Under the pieces are notes generated by a model. The model worked only from the letters and a program-made list of their open reading frames with translations, did no database searches and was not told the DNA's origin. From the NCBI GenBank assembly GCA_008360955.1, contig LUCM01006846.1, positions 62,001-126,000 of the forward strand: DNA of 64,000 bases, read 5' to 3'. How positions within the stretch are numbered: the first letter of the stretch is position 1; each line of letters begins with the position of its first letter. The position numbers were made by a program, and so were the translations under genes. The stretch is from Fasciolopsis buskii. Lineage: Eukaryota > Platyhelminthes > Trematoda > Plagiorchiida > Fasciolidae. Of this stretch, positions 1 to 13,775 are shown one piece after another.

Positions 1-2223
1 CACGGGACCAGTTTTCTGGGCTGGTCCAATGAACTCTATTGAATTATGCTGATCATCATGTAATCACAAATAGTGAACTAGATGAGACCTATAAATGTGC
101 GGGTCTGCGGTTTACTAAATCGTACAGTCCACACAACGCTAATCACACAGCAATAAATATAACAGTCAGTCAGTGCCAAAAGAGACCTGCCGGCAAACAG
201 TTTGAATGAATCGTCAACAAACCAGGGCAATTCAAATGGTTCCTGTTTGTAAATCGAGTGTGCGTGTGTACATGAGCTGTTTAGGAATGTTTACTTATCA
301 AACAGTCTGTTGTGGATAAGTAACGGCTAAATACACAGTTACGCCAAGACAAAAATAACCACCATTCGCCGTTTTGGTGAATGGTCTCTCACTTCTGAAG
401 GTCAGTATTATACTAGAACTCCCTGGTTGGCAAGATCCTGTGGTTTTGTGGATTAGATGCAGCTAGTTAGGAAGTTTCACATTCATATCTCAGCATCGTC
501 AATCACCTTAGAGTTAGGTTGTTCCTCATTTCTTTCAGATCAATATAATGCGTTATGCACTAAGACTTTAAGTGGTTTTGGAATAGTCTAAGATCCAAAG
601 TCATGTTTGCAAGTTGACTGTTTTAGACTAAATCCAGTAAAAATAACTGAAGGAAAATTTGTTGCCGTCCATAGGGATGCGGTTGGATAACTAATTAAAT
701 TTGGTTTAATAGATAAATTAGCTAAGGTGCCGAGTTAAGAAACCAAACAAGAGAGACTCCAGGTACCATGTCTCCCGTTTTCAAACAAATAATAACAATT
801 GTACGGACTTTTGCTGACCATCACTTGATCCTTAGTTAGAAATTGTGAGATCCTCGACGTAGTGAGTGAAAGGATGTCTGCAGACTAAATTTTTCGCAAG
901 CTTGCTGATTCTGATTTAACCCTGAGAAGACCAAGGGTTGCGCGGAAAGAGCACAGCGGGTGTATGTCCCAAAGTTTTTAGTCCAGAACAGGATGAGGGA
1001 TTCAAAGACTGAAACTTAGTATTTGGGGTGAACGACATGCGGCAGAAAGTTAACAGCCTATGTACAGGAACGGCTTAAAAGTTCAGAAAATTAGGAATAA
1101 CCATAGCGGCTTATCTGGAACAAAATCGATATTAAATGGGGCTAAACGGAGTTGAACACGTAGAGAGAATATCAAGATGCGTCTGTTGATTAGCCAGATA
1201 GTCGATCAAAAAGTAGCACAGCCAGTCAAACGTCTATCCTAACTTGTAGGACCAATTTAAGCTCCTCATTATAGTACAGAAGAATGAAAAGCCATTGGAC
1301 ACCAAACTGGGAAGCAGCAGGTTGTGCTCAGCAAAATACACTTACTGTCTGAGATAAGGAATGGACAAACGGAGGATCCAAAAATAGAAGTATCCAGTAA
1401 GGAGTCAGATTTGGTGAGCTCTCTTTGCGTAAGGGAAACTTCAGAAATTCGTTTTATTGCAAATTGTCTTAATACACCTAACTTAGTGACGATAGGGTTA
1501 AAATTCATGGTCTGAATAAGTGAAACCGTGAGAATATACTGTCACGTATGCACCAGATTATTGGTCCTGCTTGTAGAGACGATGTCGAGTATGATGATCA
1601 AAAAAGGCGACTTTCGTTCAGAAGAGAATGAAGGTTGAATACACCAGGAAACTTGTACATGGTGCAAAATGACAACAGTTTGTAAATGGAACCGTCGTTG
1701 GAATACAACCGGTAGAAGCAACAAAGTTAACTTCAGAAGAAAGGTAGGTTACTGACAGCTTGAAACCCACTAAAGTTTGCACCCCATTCTACGATAGTCA
1801 AAATTTTTGAAATTCAAGTGCTCCACAAAACGTCCAAGTCCAAGCGGAACCCGTTGACAACAGTGGCACATAATTCTTTACTCTGGATTTGATTTGCCTC
1901 AGTTCTATGTGGATATGCAAAGATGATTAGTCCTACTAAAAACAAAGATGATGACGACAATCTGTCTCACCTGCAACCTGGTTCCATGTGTACTTTTTTC
2001 AATAACAACCAAAGACAAACAACATGGCGCGTGGACTACAAAAAAGGATTTATCGAATCTGATAAATCAGGTCATATTTTAGATCTGTCAGTTCAATTGA
2101 AAGTTTATCAGTAAAAATTTTGATTTGAAGTTCAGACACATCAGTGAAATGAGAAATATTTGGTTTACTTCTGTTTACAGGAGGCCGTTTATTGTTTACC
2201 AGTCATTCGAAAGCCTCACTAAC
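1..2223 (-). other. Intron of the rabphilin gene, running off the left edge
   Basis: This is non-coding on present evidence. No exon completing C2A (expected DxD plus NEFIGE-like motif, phase-2 start) could be placed. The open frames at 1269-1515 on both strands and at 1542-1724 and 1923-2114 show no recognisable motif. Confidence 0.7.
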
Positions 2224-2408
2224 CTGAGGGTTTTTTGATGCATATTCTTTTCATCAAACGGCTCAAAAGTTAACGCCTCATTCCAGACCGGATTCAGGCA
2301 TTGAGGTCTAGTGGACGTCCGGGGTCGAGGACTATTATGGGAACTGGGTAATATTTGACATACTACATACGGGTCGGACAAACCATTTGCATCCATGGCA
2401 ATCAGATT
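2224..2408 (-). CDS. rph: Rabphilin exon: calcium-binding loop and core of C2A
   Basis: The exon encodes NLIAMDANGLSDPYVVCQIL, then a Ser/Pro/Arg loop, then CLNPVWNEALTFEPFDEKNM and HQKTLR. These are classic C2 features: the two loop-1 aspartates (MD and SD) that bind Ca2+, the NPVWNE strand, and a D-E-x-x-M-x-x-K-T-L-R segment shared by rabphilin and Doc2 C2A. It is 185 nt: 61 codons plus two bases. The acceptor is gtggcctatag and the donor CTCAG|GTTAGT at 2223. The DxD loop-3 ligands, the rest of C2A and all of C2B must come from exons at lower coordinates. I found none with a compatible phase-2 acceptor in 1-2223, so intron length here exceeds 2.2 kb. Confidence 0.95.
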
Positions 2409-5400
2409 CTATAGGCCACGGTTATCGTGAAATTTTGCACGTCAGGCATGATGGCGTAGCATCATCCATCCATCCATCCCCGTTCGCATCCGAAAACGGC
2501 ATCCACGAGAACGGAAGAGCAGTGGAATAAACAATGCGGTTCATTTGTACGTCATTTCCCGAATTGACGTAGGCGAATTTTGAGGGTTGATAAAGGAAGA
2601 CGAAAGAAACGGGAGAAGCAGTTGATAAAACATCATTTCTAGAAGATCAGTTATTTCCCATCTGTTTTTTTCTCCATAAATTATGTGACATCAGCGTGGA
2701 AGAGTTTGGCAGTCTGTGTGACAGTGTGCGGACTGTGTGCACCCACATAGTCCATGTGAAACGTAAAATGTGATTTTATGGTTCAAATGGGACCATCATT
2801 GAAACGAAAACAAGGCAGATATTTTGCGAAGATCAGTTTCCACCATAAATAAGTTGTTAATCATTAATTAGATATGCCATTTATCCTTGATTAAAGGGTG
2901 AAAACCACAACATAAGATCCTAGGCGAAGCAATAAACCGAAAGCTTCTCTCCCCTGATGTGTGGCTAAGACTCTCAAACTGTTCTGCTTGATTGGCAGTT
3001 TGCAAAACCACTGTGGCGTATCCGACAGAGTCATATAATCACGGCATCTCCTTATTTTATTTAGCCTTTATCCGACAGAACTGAAAATACTAGATGGAAA
3101 AATTGACTATTAGTTTCATGACAACCTTTGTTTAAAGTTCATCTCGAAAGCAGTAGCAGTAGAATCCTTGATGGATCTTACTTCTAGAGAGATGGTCGGT
3201 TTTACCGCCGCCTCGCAACTCTAGATGACAAACTTTGAGACAGCGTGAGAAAACTTGGCCTATGTCGCTTAATTATTCGATTATGACTCCTTGAAATGAG
3301 TAATAGAACCTGATAAATGTTAAAAAATATTCGCTAATCACAGGATTGGTTACTTCGTTGGGCTCAAAACCTCGTTTTCTGCGTTTTCTTTCTCTTTATG
3401 GGTGAAGTCAAAGTGAACTTCGAAGCGCCACTCAGTATCATTTTCACTTTCTCTAACCTGACTAAATGTGGTGTTGATCAGTATCCTGGGCTCTTCATTC
3501 GGTTCTGAGGAAATTATTTCGCTAATTGCGTGGAACTGTTCTAGTTGCTCTGACTGCTCCGGCGTTACCAATCGTTAGGCTGCCAACCTGTTATCGTGAT
3601 AATAGTAAGCCTAATTTGGGACAAATAACTAATTTTTCTGTAACTCTAACAATGTGGATGACAAAAGGCCAGAGGGCCAACCAAAGAGGCACTTAAATTC
3701 AGCCGTCATTTGGAGTTGTATGGTTATTTTGTTACATGGTTTCAACCGAATCTCTGAAATTGTTTTTACATATCCACATCTCTTTACCTGTCAGCTCATG
3801 CTAACATGGATTCGCTGCTTTCCAACCATTAGATTTCCTCAGACATTTGTCTTTGTTTTTCACCCTTGTTGCAGTAATTCACAATTTTTGCATCTGATAC
3901 ATTTCCAAAGAGATCGTGTGAGTAGGTATTCTGTAGCAGTAGAAATTTGTCGACTAAGACTGAATAGAAGAGACAAATTTGGGCAATCTACTACCTGTAT
4001 TGATCAGTTGCCTTCGCTGCATAATTAGTTATGTCGGAATATTTTGTTTGTCCCAGGGTTTTCTATACATACAAAGATTTAACACCACGATATACTCACT
4101 GCCTATCATTCACACCTTGTATAAATTACCGTAAATTAGTTGTTTTGATCTCCCCCACCCTGTGACAGAGCGCTTCTGATGCAATTTCCATTCAGGCATA
4201 TTGTTTGTTCATTGCGTTCGTGCGTAATCCGCTCAGCATGATTCGGTTTTGTGCAGATCCCATCCATGTTCCCTACTAGGGTACGGGCTAAGATTTGTTG
4301 CAGCACGCACTGTCAAAATTGACTAGAGCAAAGTGACAGCGGCGACCTTGTTGACCGAATAAAATGCGCGATCATTTGCAAAAGCCGTAATCCAAGCATT
4401 TTAAGGTAACTCTAATTTCCAGGCAGGTTTTCCTGCTATACAATTCTCTGATCCAATTTGTACCGGGCAACACGTCTCCACCTGGTATTGTGTTCTTTTT
4501 CACAGTATCCAACTGGAGAAAACTAAGTTCTGTTCAATCCCCAATCTATTGTGCTCTGACCATCGTTGTTTCTAAACTGGCAATAATGCAACAGATTGAG
4601 TCGATACTGACTAGCCTTTGCCGTGAGTTTTTAAGAGCATTGGGCAGACATCGCACTCCGGACATACGGACGCAAAAATGCTTCCAACTAAACTCTGCTG
4701 CATGTTTCAGATGTGTTCAAATTATTGGATAGTTTTGAGTGGACCTCAGAAAACCAGCGACATACTTTGATCTTATGCCGGCTACTTTCTTTTGTTGTTT
4801 TTCTGTCGATTATCTGTGAAAATGCGCAATCATGTCATGCACTTTCTATTGCCAACATTATTTGGAAAATATCAATCTTTACATTACAGGACCTGAATTT
4901 ACCAAATCAATGGGGCCTGGTAACTAGGAAACCTTTGACTCATTTAAACCAAATCATCATGGACAAATTCGGAACCAAACACCCACATAAGAATCCACTG
5001 AGAATAGTTCATCAAGCGCCACCATGAATATCACGATACCAATCCGACAAAGTTGAAAGCAAACAGATTGTAATGCCAATTGTGTGAAGTTAAGGAACCT
5101 TTTAACAGCGAATTCCGAAGGACATTATTTCAAACTAACTTGGCCTAACTTATGGCTGAAAACTCAGGGTCAAATGATGGTCAGACACGTCAAAGGAACC
5201 AAGCTGCTCGAAGTAAAATATAACTGTCGAATGTAAATAACTTAGTATGGAGGAGTATTTTCGATGCTGATCAAATCGTTGTCATGTTTGGGCTAGTTAA
5301 ATTTTCTTATTACTGATTTACTGATCATCTCATCAGATGAGAAAACTGAGTAGTGCTCAGATGAGTGAAGATTTTATCTATGTCCACCGTTCACGGATTT

Positions 5401-8400
5401 GGGTTTCGCCTTAGTTATGTACTGGAATGACGATGCAATACAAGTCACACTTTCAGTACTCACCTGCTCGTTATTATCTGTCGACTGACAATCGATCAGC
5501 TCTATCGTGACTAATTTTTCGTTTCGTTTGCTGATAACACTTCTTAGTTGTCATTCAGTAGTTAGAAAGCGAATGCTCTAATTGTACACACACAGATGAA
5601 CAAATGAACACAATTAGTTATTAAACATGCTTCCAAGGGTAGTCTAATACAATCTACCGTTGACAATGTTCCCTGTAATGGTAGCTCCCGAGTGTTTTTC
5701 TAACCGGTTGTTTGCAGAACGACGTCTTTTATCGATATCAAGGACAAGTTTTTGATTTCCTTCATCTTATGTAAGCGCCTTTAAGTTAACTGGCAATTTT
5801 ATTGGTGTTCTCCCTATTGGTACTAGTTTGTTGCTGCGCTGTGAAGTATTTTGTCCATGCCTTGATTCTACAAACCATATGAAACTACACGAACTGTCCA
5901 CTTCCTTCGGAACCATATGACCGGGATGATTCACACCGAAAGCTGTCCAAATTTAGGAACTTTCGTGCGAAACATTCTCGCACATTATCCTGATTGGAAT
6001 GACCGAGAGTTTTCACTGAGCATAAATGCAATGAAAAAGATGGCGAACAAGCTCAAGTTTCGTAGTTAATTGTCATTTGATTTTATCAAGTTATAGTACG
6101 ACAGCTTAGGTGATCAAACCAATCGGTCACTTAGACTGCTAACTGTCGTTTGATACAAGAAATATACAGACCGCAAAAATGCGGTTTGAGGTCAATCGCT
6201 GATCGTGTTTGTTTTGGCCGCGTATACCTTTTCATAGATATCAATCTCCAGTCAGTCTAAGCCCAATAATCATCGCAGCACCTTTGATGCAATGAACTAA
6301 TATGCATTCGCCCCCGATGGCTTTTACTCCAAAACTGAGTAAGTAAGACCAAATTGTCTGGGATGTCATCCCTAATTAGCGCTTGCGATCCGAAGGTAAC
6401 TCATTGTCTGGGTCAGGTTTTTCAGAATGTTAACATGACCGAGTTACCTCTTAATCACTTGATCTGACGAAGTGACAGCAGTTGTTGGTCGTTCGGCCTT
6501 TTTTGGAACACAGAAACCTTTGTTTTCATGTGCATTGACGTTACAAAACAGCAAACCAATAAGCAACGTTTGTGCAAAAGAAAAGCCAACGTACAGTCAT
6601 TCATCCTAGCTGAATTGCCATAGTGCATTGCAAGTTTATTCGCTGGCAGTAATACTGAGGTTAAATATCTTCACATTCGGGGGAATCAGCAGATGGATAA
6701 ACCGAATCCAAATGTAAGATTTAGTACAGCAGAACCGTACTGGCATTACATAGAATAATCAATGCGATACGTGAAACGTCATGATTAAAAGTGTGCCCTA
6801 AAATGAAGAAAACGTAATCAAAAAAGCTTGCTACTTGTCAATAGCACGGATGACCTTGTGCAAGATTGGCTAAGACATGCATAATTAATCAGTACAGAAG
6901 TCAGCTGTAATGTCCAAAACGTCATCAATGTGTTAACCATTTCGGGTACGCTAGGACTGAACAGATCACTTTTACGTTTAAATTCGCAAATCCATAACTT
7001 TAAGTTAATTAAACAACTAGGGTACAATAATCTGATACTTTTGTATATTTGTGTTAAATTTATGGTAACATATAGTATTGAATTTTAATCAGTTCTAAAA
7101 CTATCGGAACGGTACATGATAGCAATGTACATGATAAGAACCGTTTAATTTCAAAGTAGATTAGCAATTTTTTGGTCTTCTAGAAGTGATTATTGTTGCC
7201 CATTATTTGCTAATAATTATAATTTAGTTTTGATAAGTCACAGTCAAATATCACAGATCCCCCTGGCAGAATTTGTTAACGTGTAATTAATGCGTCCTCA
7301 GCTGTTTAAAATATTTTAAAGACAGAAACTACACGTAAAAACGCTTCATACTGGAGAATTTTATTGACAAACAAACAATTTTCCATTCTCTCCCGGACGA
7401 AACTACTTGTGGCTGACTGTGAATGAAAACTTTGTGAACATCGGCTAGTCTAAATCCAATCCACTGGGATCAGGGGCCCGGTTTGTAAAATTTTGGATGA
7501 GTTAAGACCCCCAATGAGTTGCATTGCTTCCTACGTTCAACACACTGAATCGAACAACACCGTATCTGTGGTTGACTAAGACAAGAACCTTGAAGTGCAA
7601 ATATCAAATTCAGATATTTTTGTTTTGCCAAAAAGCAATTCCTCAAGGTTTTTAACCGGGCCGAAATCCACGCAGGAACTAAGTGTTTTGTAGAACGATA
7701 GAAACTATTTTTCTTTTTCCATCAACAGATTACCATGTACGAGCTAGAAGTATTTTGTTTGTAGTGTATGCTTATGTTTGACAGCTAGTTCCAGTTCGAA
7801 TGTATTCATTAGGATAAATATGCACGCTTTCTGGTCTCTACAAAAATGTTTAATCTGCCTTCAAATTCTACGATTAGCAGAAAGCATCCATTTGTCAACT
7901 CTTATCCAACTTCAATATCGGTTAGCTTCATTCACGAGAAAGTTTGCACCGACCCTACGCAGTGATTAGTTGCGATAACCTAATTGATGATACCACCAAC
8001 TGAATCAGACGTTTTGACACATTTGGGAGCAAAATTAGCCTGCAATTGTAGTACAAAAACTTTGCAGTCATTTGTTGCGACTTAATCAAAGAGACTAACG
8101 GGTGCAACAATTTTATTGTACCCCGGAAAACGACGTCTAACGGCAGAAGGGTGGTCGAGATTTACTATTGCTCAGATCGATTAATCTTTCCTCCTTCTAT
8201 TGCTTAGAAGCATTATAGTCCTGACAATAACAGCCTAAAGCAATTTCTACCACCAATTACGATTGTCAAAAAAGAACCACTTTTTATTTAATTCATCGCC
8301 AACTTATGCCTTCGTCTCTAATAGTGCACTATCACAAGTATGCCTTATCACCTAATGTTGATTTATCCTGTTTGTGTATTTCATTGATGAGCCCAGAATT

Positions 8401-11400
8401 AATATATAGATTGCAACCAGCGTTGTGGTACAATGTACGGACACATGGTGAAAAGTGCGTCGATTGGCTCCGGAATATAACCACAGAGATGCATATTTAA
8501 AAGTCCATGCATTCACTATAATATTTCACTAGTACCGGACAACATGGCCACGTATAAAGTGTGATTTGCAACAAATGATGTAACTATTCATCTGTGATAC
8601 TCATGTACTGCATAATTTATAAACTTTAGGTCATATTTATCGTAGATTACACCAAATGTTGTATACTGCACAGTGGTCAGTCAGTATTGCCATTGTTTGG
8701 ACGCGATCATCAGCAAGCCTACGGTCACTAAATATCGATTCCATACAAAGCCGTGGGCTTGATAATGACACTGTTGCAACTAAAAAGACACGAACATTTG
8801 AAGTATGGAATAAGAAAAAAAAATGCTAAAGGTAATTAATATGTTATCAAAGTGGTGGCCTGAAAAGCCTCCTTCTAGTCTGCCTGGCTCTGAATGCATT
8901 AACCATTTAGACAAGAAGCGCGAAACTCATGCCAATGTCGGATGGAACAGATAAACAGTTGTTCCAAAATGAAATACTTTTGTATTCTGCTTGAAAATAG
9001 TGATAGAAAAAAGCGCGAACGTCGGTAGTTGCACGAGCAGACATCCAGCTGAACGTAACCACGAACAATTTAGACAGAGGCTATCAGGTAATTTTAAAAG
9101 TTCATATTGGTACACAGAGAGCAGTTGATTAGCCTTCCACAAGATAGATGATACTATCCACCTCGAGAGTGTTTTGTTGTCCAATTAAAAGTGAGTAGCG
9201 TAGATGTCAAGGCAAACTGGTTGCCGGATGATTAACCGCATACATCTGCTGATCAGTCTGTTTACACAAATGGACTAGAGCCGACTCATTTGCAGCTCTT
9301 CAGCGTCCATATGAACCTTGTTCCCCACCTTAATGTTTGCGAGGAACCATTTCACAAACACACACATACACAAATACACACACACACAAAACTGGGCACT
9401 GATTTTGAGCTTATGAACGGCAGCTTGTCATCCTGGTTTCTCGGTAAGCAACTGATATCTGTTGTCAATTACCTGGAAGTAAACGATTAAATAAAATGGA
9501 GGTTTCTCGCCAAAATTTCGTCTCCCAAATTCTAACATTTTACAAACTATAAATTAAATCCCATGAAGATCTTCGTTACCATGATCAAAGGAAAAACAAA
9601 AGGGGGACGACTTCCTCTTGGTTATTCTAACGAGAACCCCGGAACTGAAAACGGGGTGCTTGTCACACTGATCTTCAAAAAGCAATTCCGTGTACATTGT
9701 GGCGAAATCCGATAATGGATATGAATGTACATATAAATGACATTTTTACCCACCAAAAGTATTCGGATAGGTCCGATTAAGATATTTTCCGGAACGGTTG
9801 GGTTAGTACCATTCCAATCGTTTTGCCGACATAATGACAATACCTACACACTCATTCACTTAGTGACCTGTTGCTTAATATTGTTCTCCCCGCTTCGAAG
9901 CTGCTAATCTATGAAACGCTATCCTAGACAATCATGTCCCATGCGAGAAATGTACATGGGGCAAGCACACCTTGGAATCAGTCTTCTCGTCCACTGATTT
10001 GATGACCATTCCTGTCATAAGACAATACGTGCCAAATCATAAATAGTTTTTGTCATGTGCACTTGTCCGACAAACTTTATGCCACGAAAAGTAAACTCAC
10101 TTTGGCTTTGTGAATAGCAACGTGCAGTTGTTTGTTGATTGTGTCGTGGTAGAGCGTAAAGTACAGGATTCCAAATGGAGCTACAATCAAGGAACACATT
10201 GTTTAATAGCCAGTAAACATTGCTGGTAATCTTTAAAACTAGGACAAAAATCAGACAAGTTTCCTGCTTGCAATTTGCATTTGTTCACCTTCGTTAGAGA
10301 TAAATTAAATTTCCTTGAAAACCGCATTTCGGGTAAAAAGTCTATGCTCCTGAAATGGGCTGTATGTCAATAACAGCTTGATGATGGGTTTTGGGATATT
10401 ACAAAACTTGTAAATTCTCCACAGAGATAAAACGCCGTTTTCCGAGGCTTCACGGGAACTAAGGGACCGCTCCGAAAAGAGGCTAGTGAAAATCACAATT
10501 CGAAAAACTAGATGACCCCTGAACCCGTAAGCCATTCGAATACGATGTGTGAAACTCAGCGATCATGAAGTAATTATGAACGTTTACTACTGCAGACAAT
10601 TTTGGTGAAAATTCAGTGGAAGTTAAAGTATCCAGAAAACGTTCTTTTCAAAGTATTCACCATTTAGACAAACAGTTTCGTTGTTTCATTTGATGGTAGA
10701 TGACCGTGTATAAATTCTCAATGTAGAACGTGAACCGACTGACTGAAACGGTGATGATGATTTTTTCGTTGATGATGGTGGTAGATACCGCTGTTTGTCC
10801 GTTGATATCAATCAAGAACTGTACGGCAACCAAACCAGACTTTGTTGCAGATGATGACAAGTACGCGAAATTTATATTGTTCACCGCGTTTGTGTTATAT
10901 TCTAAACGTTCAATGTGGTTTGCTCTTGTACAAAGCCTGCGTTTGATCTCTGGCTGACGGTGCGAGAATCGAATGTCATTTGATATTTAGAGTTCCAAAT
11001 TTTGGATGTTACTTCACAGTTCGTTTTCATTCCCTTAAACCACTTGAAAATCCTCGCCAGCAAAATAATGGCAGTAAAAATGTATAGTCTGAAACAAAGC
11101 ATCCGATTCAGTGTTGAGTTTCACTGCTTCCTTCGTTAATTACTCCCAAGGCTACATTTATGATGGAAAATAGGGGTCAAAACCGGAACACCGAATCTAG
11201 TAAAGACGTTTCAGTTGATCAATCCCTGGGTGATATGGAACAGTTAAACTGCCTCGAGGGTAGAAACCCTATCATTTACTTACTATGAGCGTTTGCTCAT
11301 CGCTTTGGCTGGTGTCTGTTGACCCATCCTACTTGTAATTGTGTTTTTTGAAATATGTTTACTCGGACACTCAGAATTCACTCTATGGTTGCATTTGGTT

Positions 11401-13740
11401 TGTGGATGCAAATTCAGGCATGCTACAGGGAAAATTGTTTGGTTTCACCGAAGAATAAGGGCGTCTCTGAGTTGCATTCTGGTGCCACGGTAGTCATCTT
11501 AGGCCTATATTCCATAGGATGTAACACGAATATAGCATCATTCGTGGACGAGATATTCCTTGACACGTTCACTAACATGGGATGAGACAGACCGTGGTGG
11601 ATTCAAAGCAAGGATATACCGATGATGACTATTTGTAAATTGTCTGTTTTCTGTCAGCATTTGGGAACTTGGGAACAATTGTTTCTGAATGAACCAGATC
11701 ACGGAGGGATAAATCAACGTAAATAGACATTAAACTAGGCCGTTTGGACCATCTCATGGTGCTGCTGTATGCACGCTTCTGGTAGACTCAGAGAAACCAA
11801 CTGATATCTAATTTGCTTGTTGTCTGCTCGGTGAGGTAGATTTTACCGCATGCAGTTATCCCGTCAATATCATGTGGGTTTCGGATTCAAGATAAATAAT
11901 TTTGTCTGCAGATAACTAAAAATTATCCTGTTACTTCAATGTTCACACTTAGTTCACATTCAAATATGGGAAGTTCCGTACTATTTGGATCAGAATGTCC
12001 CATTGTGGCAGACGGCGATCCTTATTTGAGAACTGCTCCAACGCCACGAGATGGCTGGATTAGGCCACGTATTCTTTATGTGAGAAATTCAGAAATTTTC
12101 AGGGTTTTAGATGAAAATTTAGAATTTCTTCGTACTCATCATATTCCTTGACCCGTGATACTCCTCGAAGGTCCAAAGAAAAAGGATATGCTGTCGATAA
12201 TAAGTGATGGAAATTTTTACCATTCCAACCGATTTTTGCAAGATATCGTGCCCAACATGGCGCAACTAAACTAGACAAATCATACGGCCAATTTGATCCG
12301 AGGGGAGGGCCATGCCAGCTACACATTATTCTGCGAGTCGTGTTTTTCCGACTGGAAAATGCGGTTAAGCAAAATTTTACGCTGTTTTAAGTCAACCGTT
12401 ATCGAAGAGGCTTCAAAATGTGTGGAAGTTATCAGAAACTGATTGATGAGGCAAATCGTTCAAAGTCGGAAGATTTGGTTCTAATGAGATATATTTAGTC
12501 ATATGCCACGCCTATTCCTCAATAAATTACGACCAAAACGCAAATGAATAATCTGATTTAGCGTTCACATCATAGGGGGGGACACAAAATAATCAATCGA
12601 GTATCCCTGTGAAACGAATGATAATTATTCGGAAATCTGGGATGTAGGATTTGGAAAGCTGATTAACTTTCGCATAACCCGGTCATGTGTGCAGAAAAAA
12701 ATTGCCTGTGAAAACGTGTACAAATTTTTAAAAGGCGGCTTCGAAAACAATAGAAGCAGAACCTACTGTACCTGAAAATATCAGCTACAAAAATCGTTTG
12801 TTGAAAACATTCTCGTCTAACATTTGTTTAAAGAAAGCAAAAATATCGAAAGACTTTAGAGATTACGAGCACTGATGTAGGGGTTTTATTTCTTGCAAAA
12901 CTACTTTACAGACTTATTTGCGCTCACCGTCTTCACTGGCTACACGTGACGTTCGTCTCGAAGGCACAACTGGTAAAGTGGCAGCACCGCCTGGCAACGA
13001 GGACTCGCCAGTTAGGCTGGCCACTTTTTTTGATGCATTGAGCATGCCAAATGATTGCGCCAAGGCCGAAGCAGACGAGGCTCCCTGCTGCCTTGCGTTC
13101 GAAAAAGCCGGATGGAATGGTAGAGATGTGATCAAAGTGGGACTAGTTGGCACGGGTAGCCTACCGGTAAGATCATTGGTGGACGGATTCACGGGTACAG
13201 CACGGGGACTTTCCGATCCAATTACTTTGCGCTGTTTCTCCGGGTATGGAGGGATCTTTCCGGTCGTTGTGCCGTTGGCAGCGAGGATTCCGAAAGTGGT
13301 TTCATTGCCCGCTGTGATATTCAGGTTTTGTGACGAAGCAGTCTTTGTAGACAGGGGTCCGACAGTGCTGTTGGCTGTGTGCAGACAGAGGCCATCGGTT
13401 TTTGAAGGTGAGCCAACAACATCTAACGAATCGTCCACAAAAATAGCGGATGAGCCCACAGTTTGCAAACAGTTATCTTAGTTATGGAATAGAAAACCGC
13501 TGTAATAGGATTTTACCCAAAAAGCTTCATATGGAATGCTCTCATTCTCGAACAACGCCACCGCTGCTGCCGTCATAACATTATTAGCAACATAACCGTC
13601 ACTATCAGTAGCACCATCGTCATCATGATTATTACCACCGATTCATCACTATCGTCATCAATACTATCATTCACATTGTTGCCGTCTGAATAGTTAACAT
13701 AATCCGCATCACTGGCATCATTCAACTCATCATCAATTTT

Positions 13741-13775
<35 letters not shown>

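Larger units (their letters stand above)
2409..10100 (-). other. 7.7 kb intron inside C2A
   Basis: This intron splits C2A between HKAK and NLIAMD. It contains a short (CATC)n run at about 2463-2480 and a CA-rich run at about 9353-9389. A minus-strand open frame at 3350-3571 is acidic and ends near a possible GT donor. It has an in-frame stop between its nearest acceptors and its start, and it is not needed to join the flanking exons. Nothing else is recognised. Confidence 0.8.

Noticed and set aside
1..70. Minus-strand HNSIEFIG, resembling the NEFIGE motif that should follow the visible C2A exon
   Set aside because: The only nearby acceptor gives the wrong phase for the preceding donor, the DxD calcium ligands are missing, and the continuation does not match C2A.
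3350..3571. Acidic minus-strand frame considered as a rabphilin exon between linker and C2A
   Set aside because: Nearest acceptors bring in an in-frame stop, it has no C2 similarity, and the linker exon already joins directly to the C2A exon at 10180.
10015..10197. Minus-strand frame with SSIWNPVLYALPRH, resembling a rhodopsin-like GPCR TM7 (NPxxY)
   Set aside because: The same DNA in another frame is the first C2A exon of rabphilin, with exact phase match to both neighbouring exons. No other GPCR helices are found nearby.
12918..13481. 187-codon plus-strand open frame
   Set aside because: It is the antisense shadow of the rabphilin linker exon, which has compatible splice sites on the minus strand.
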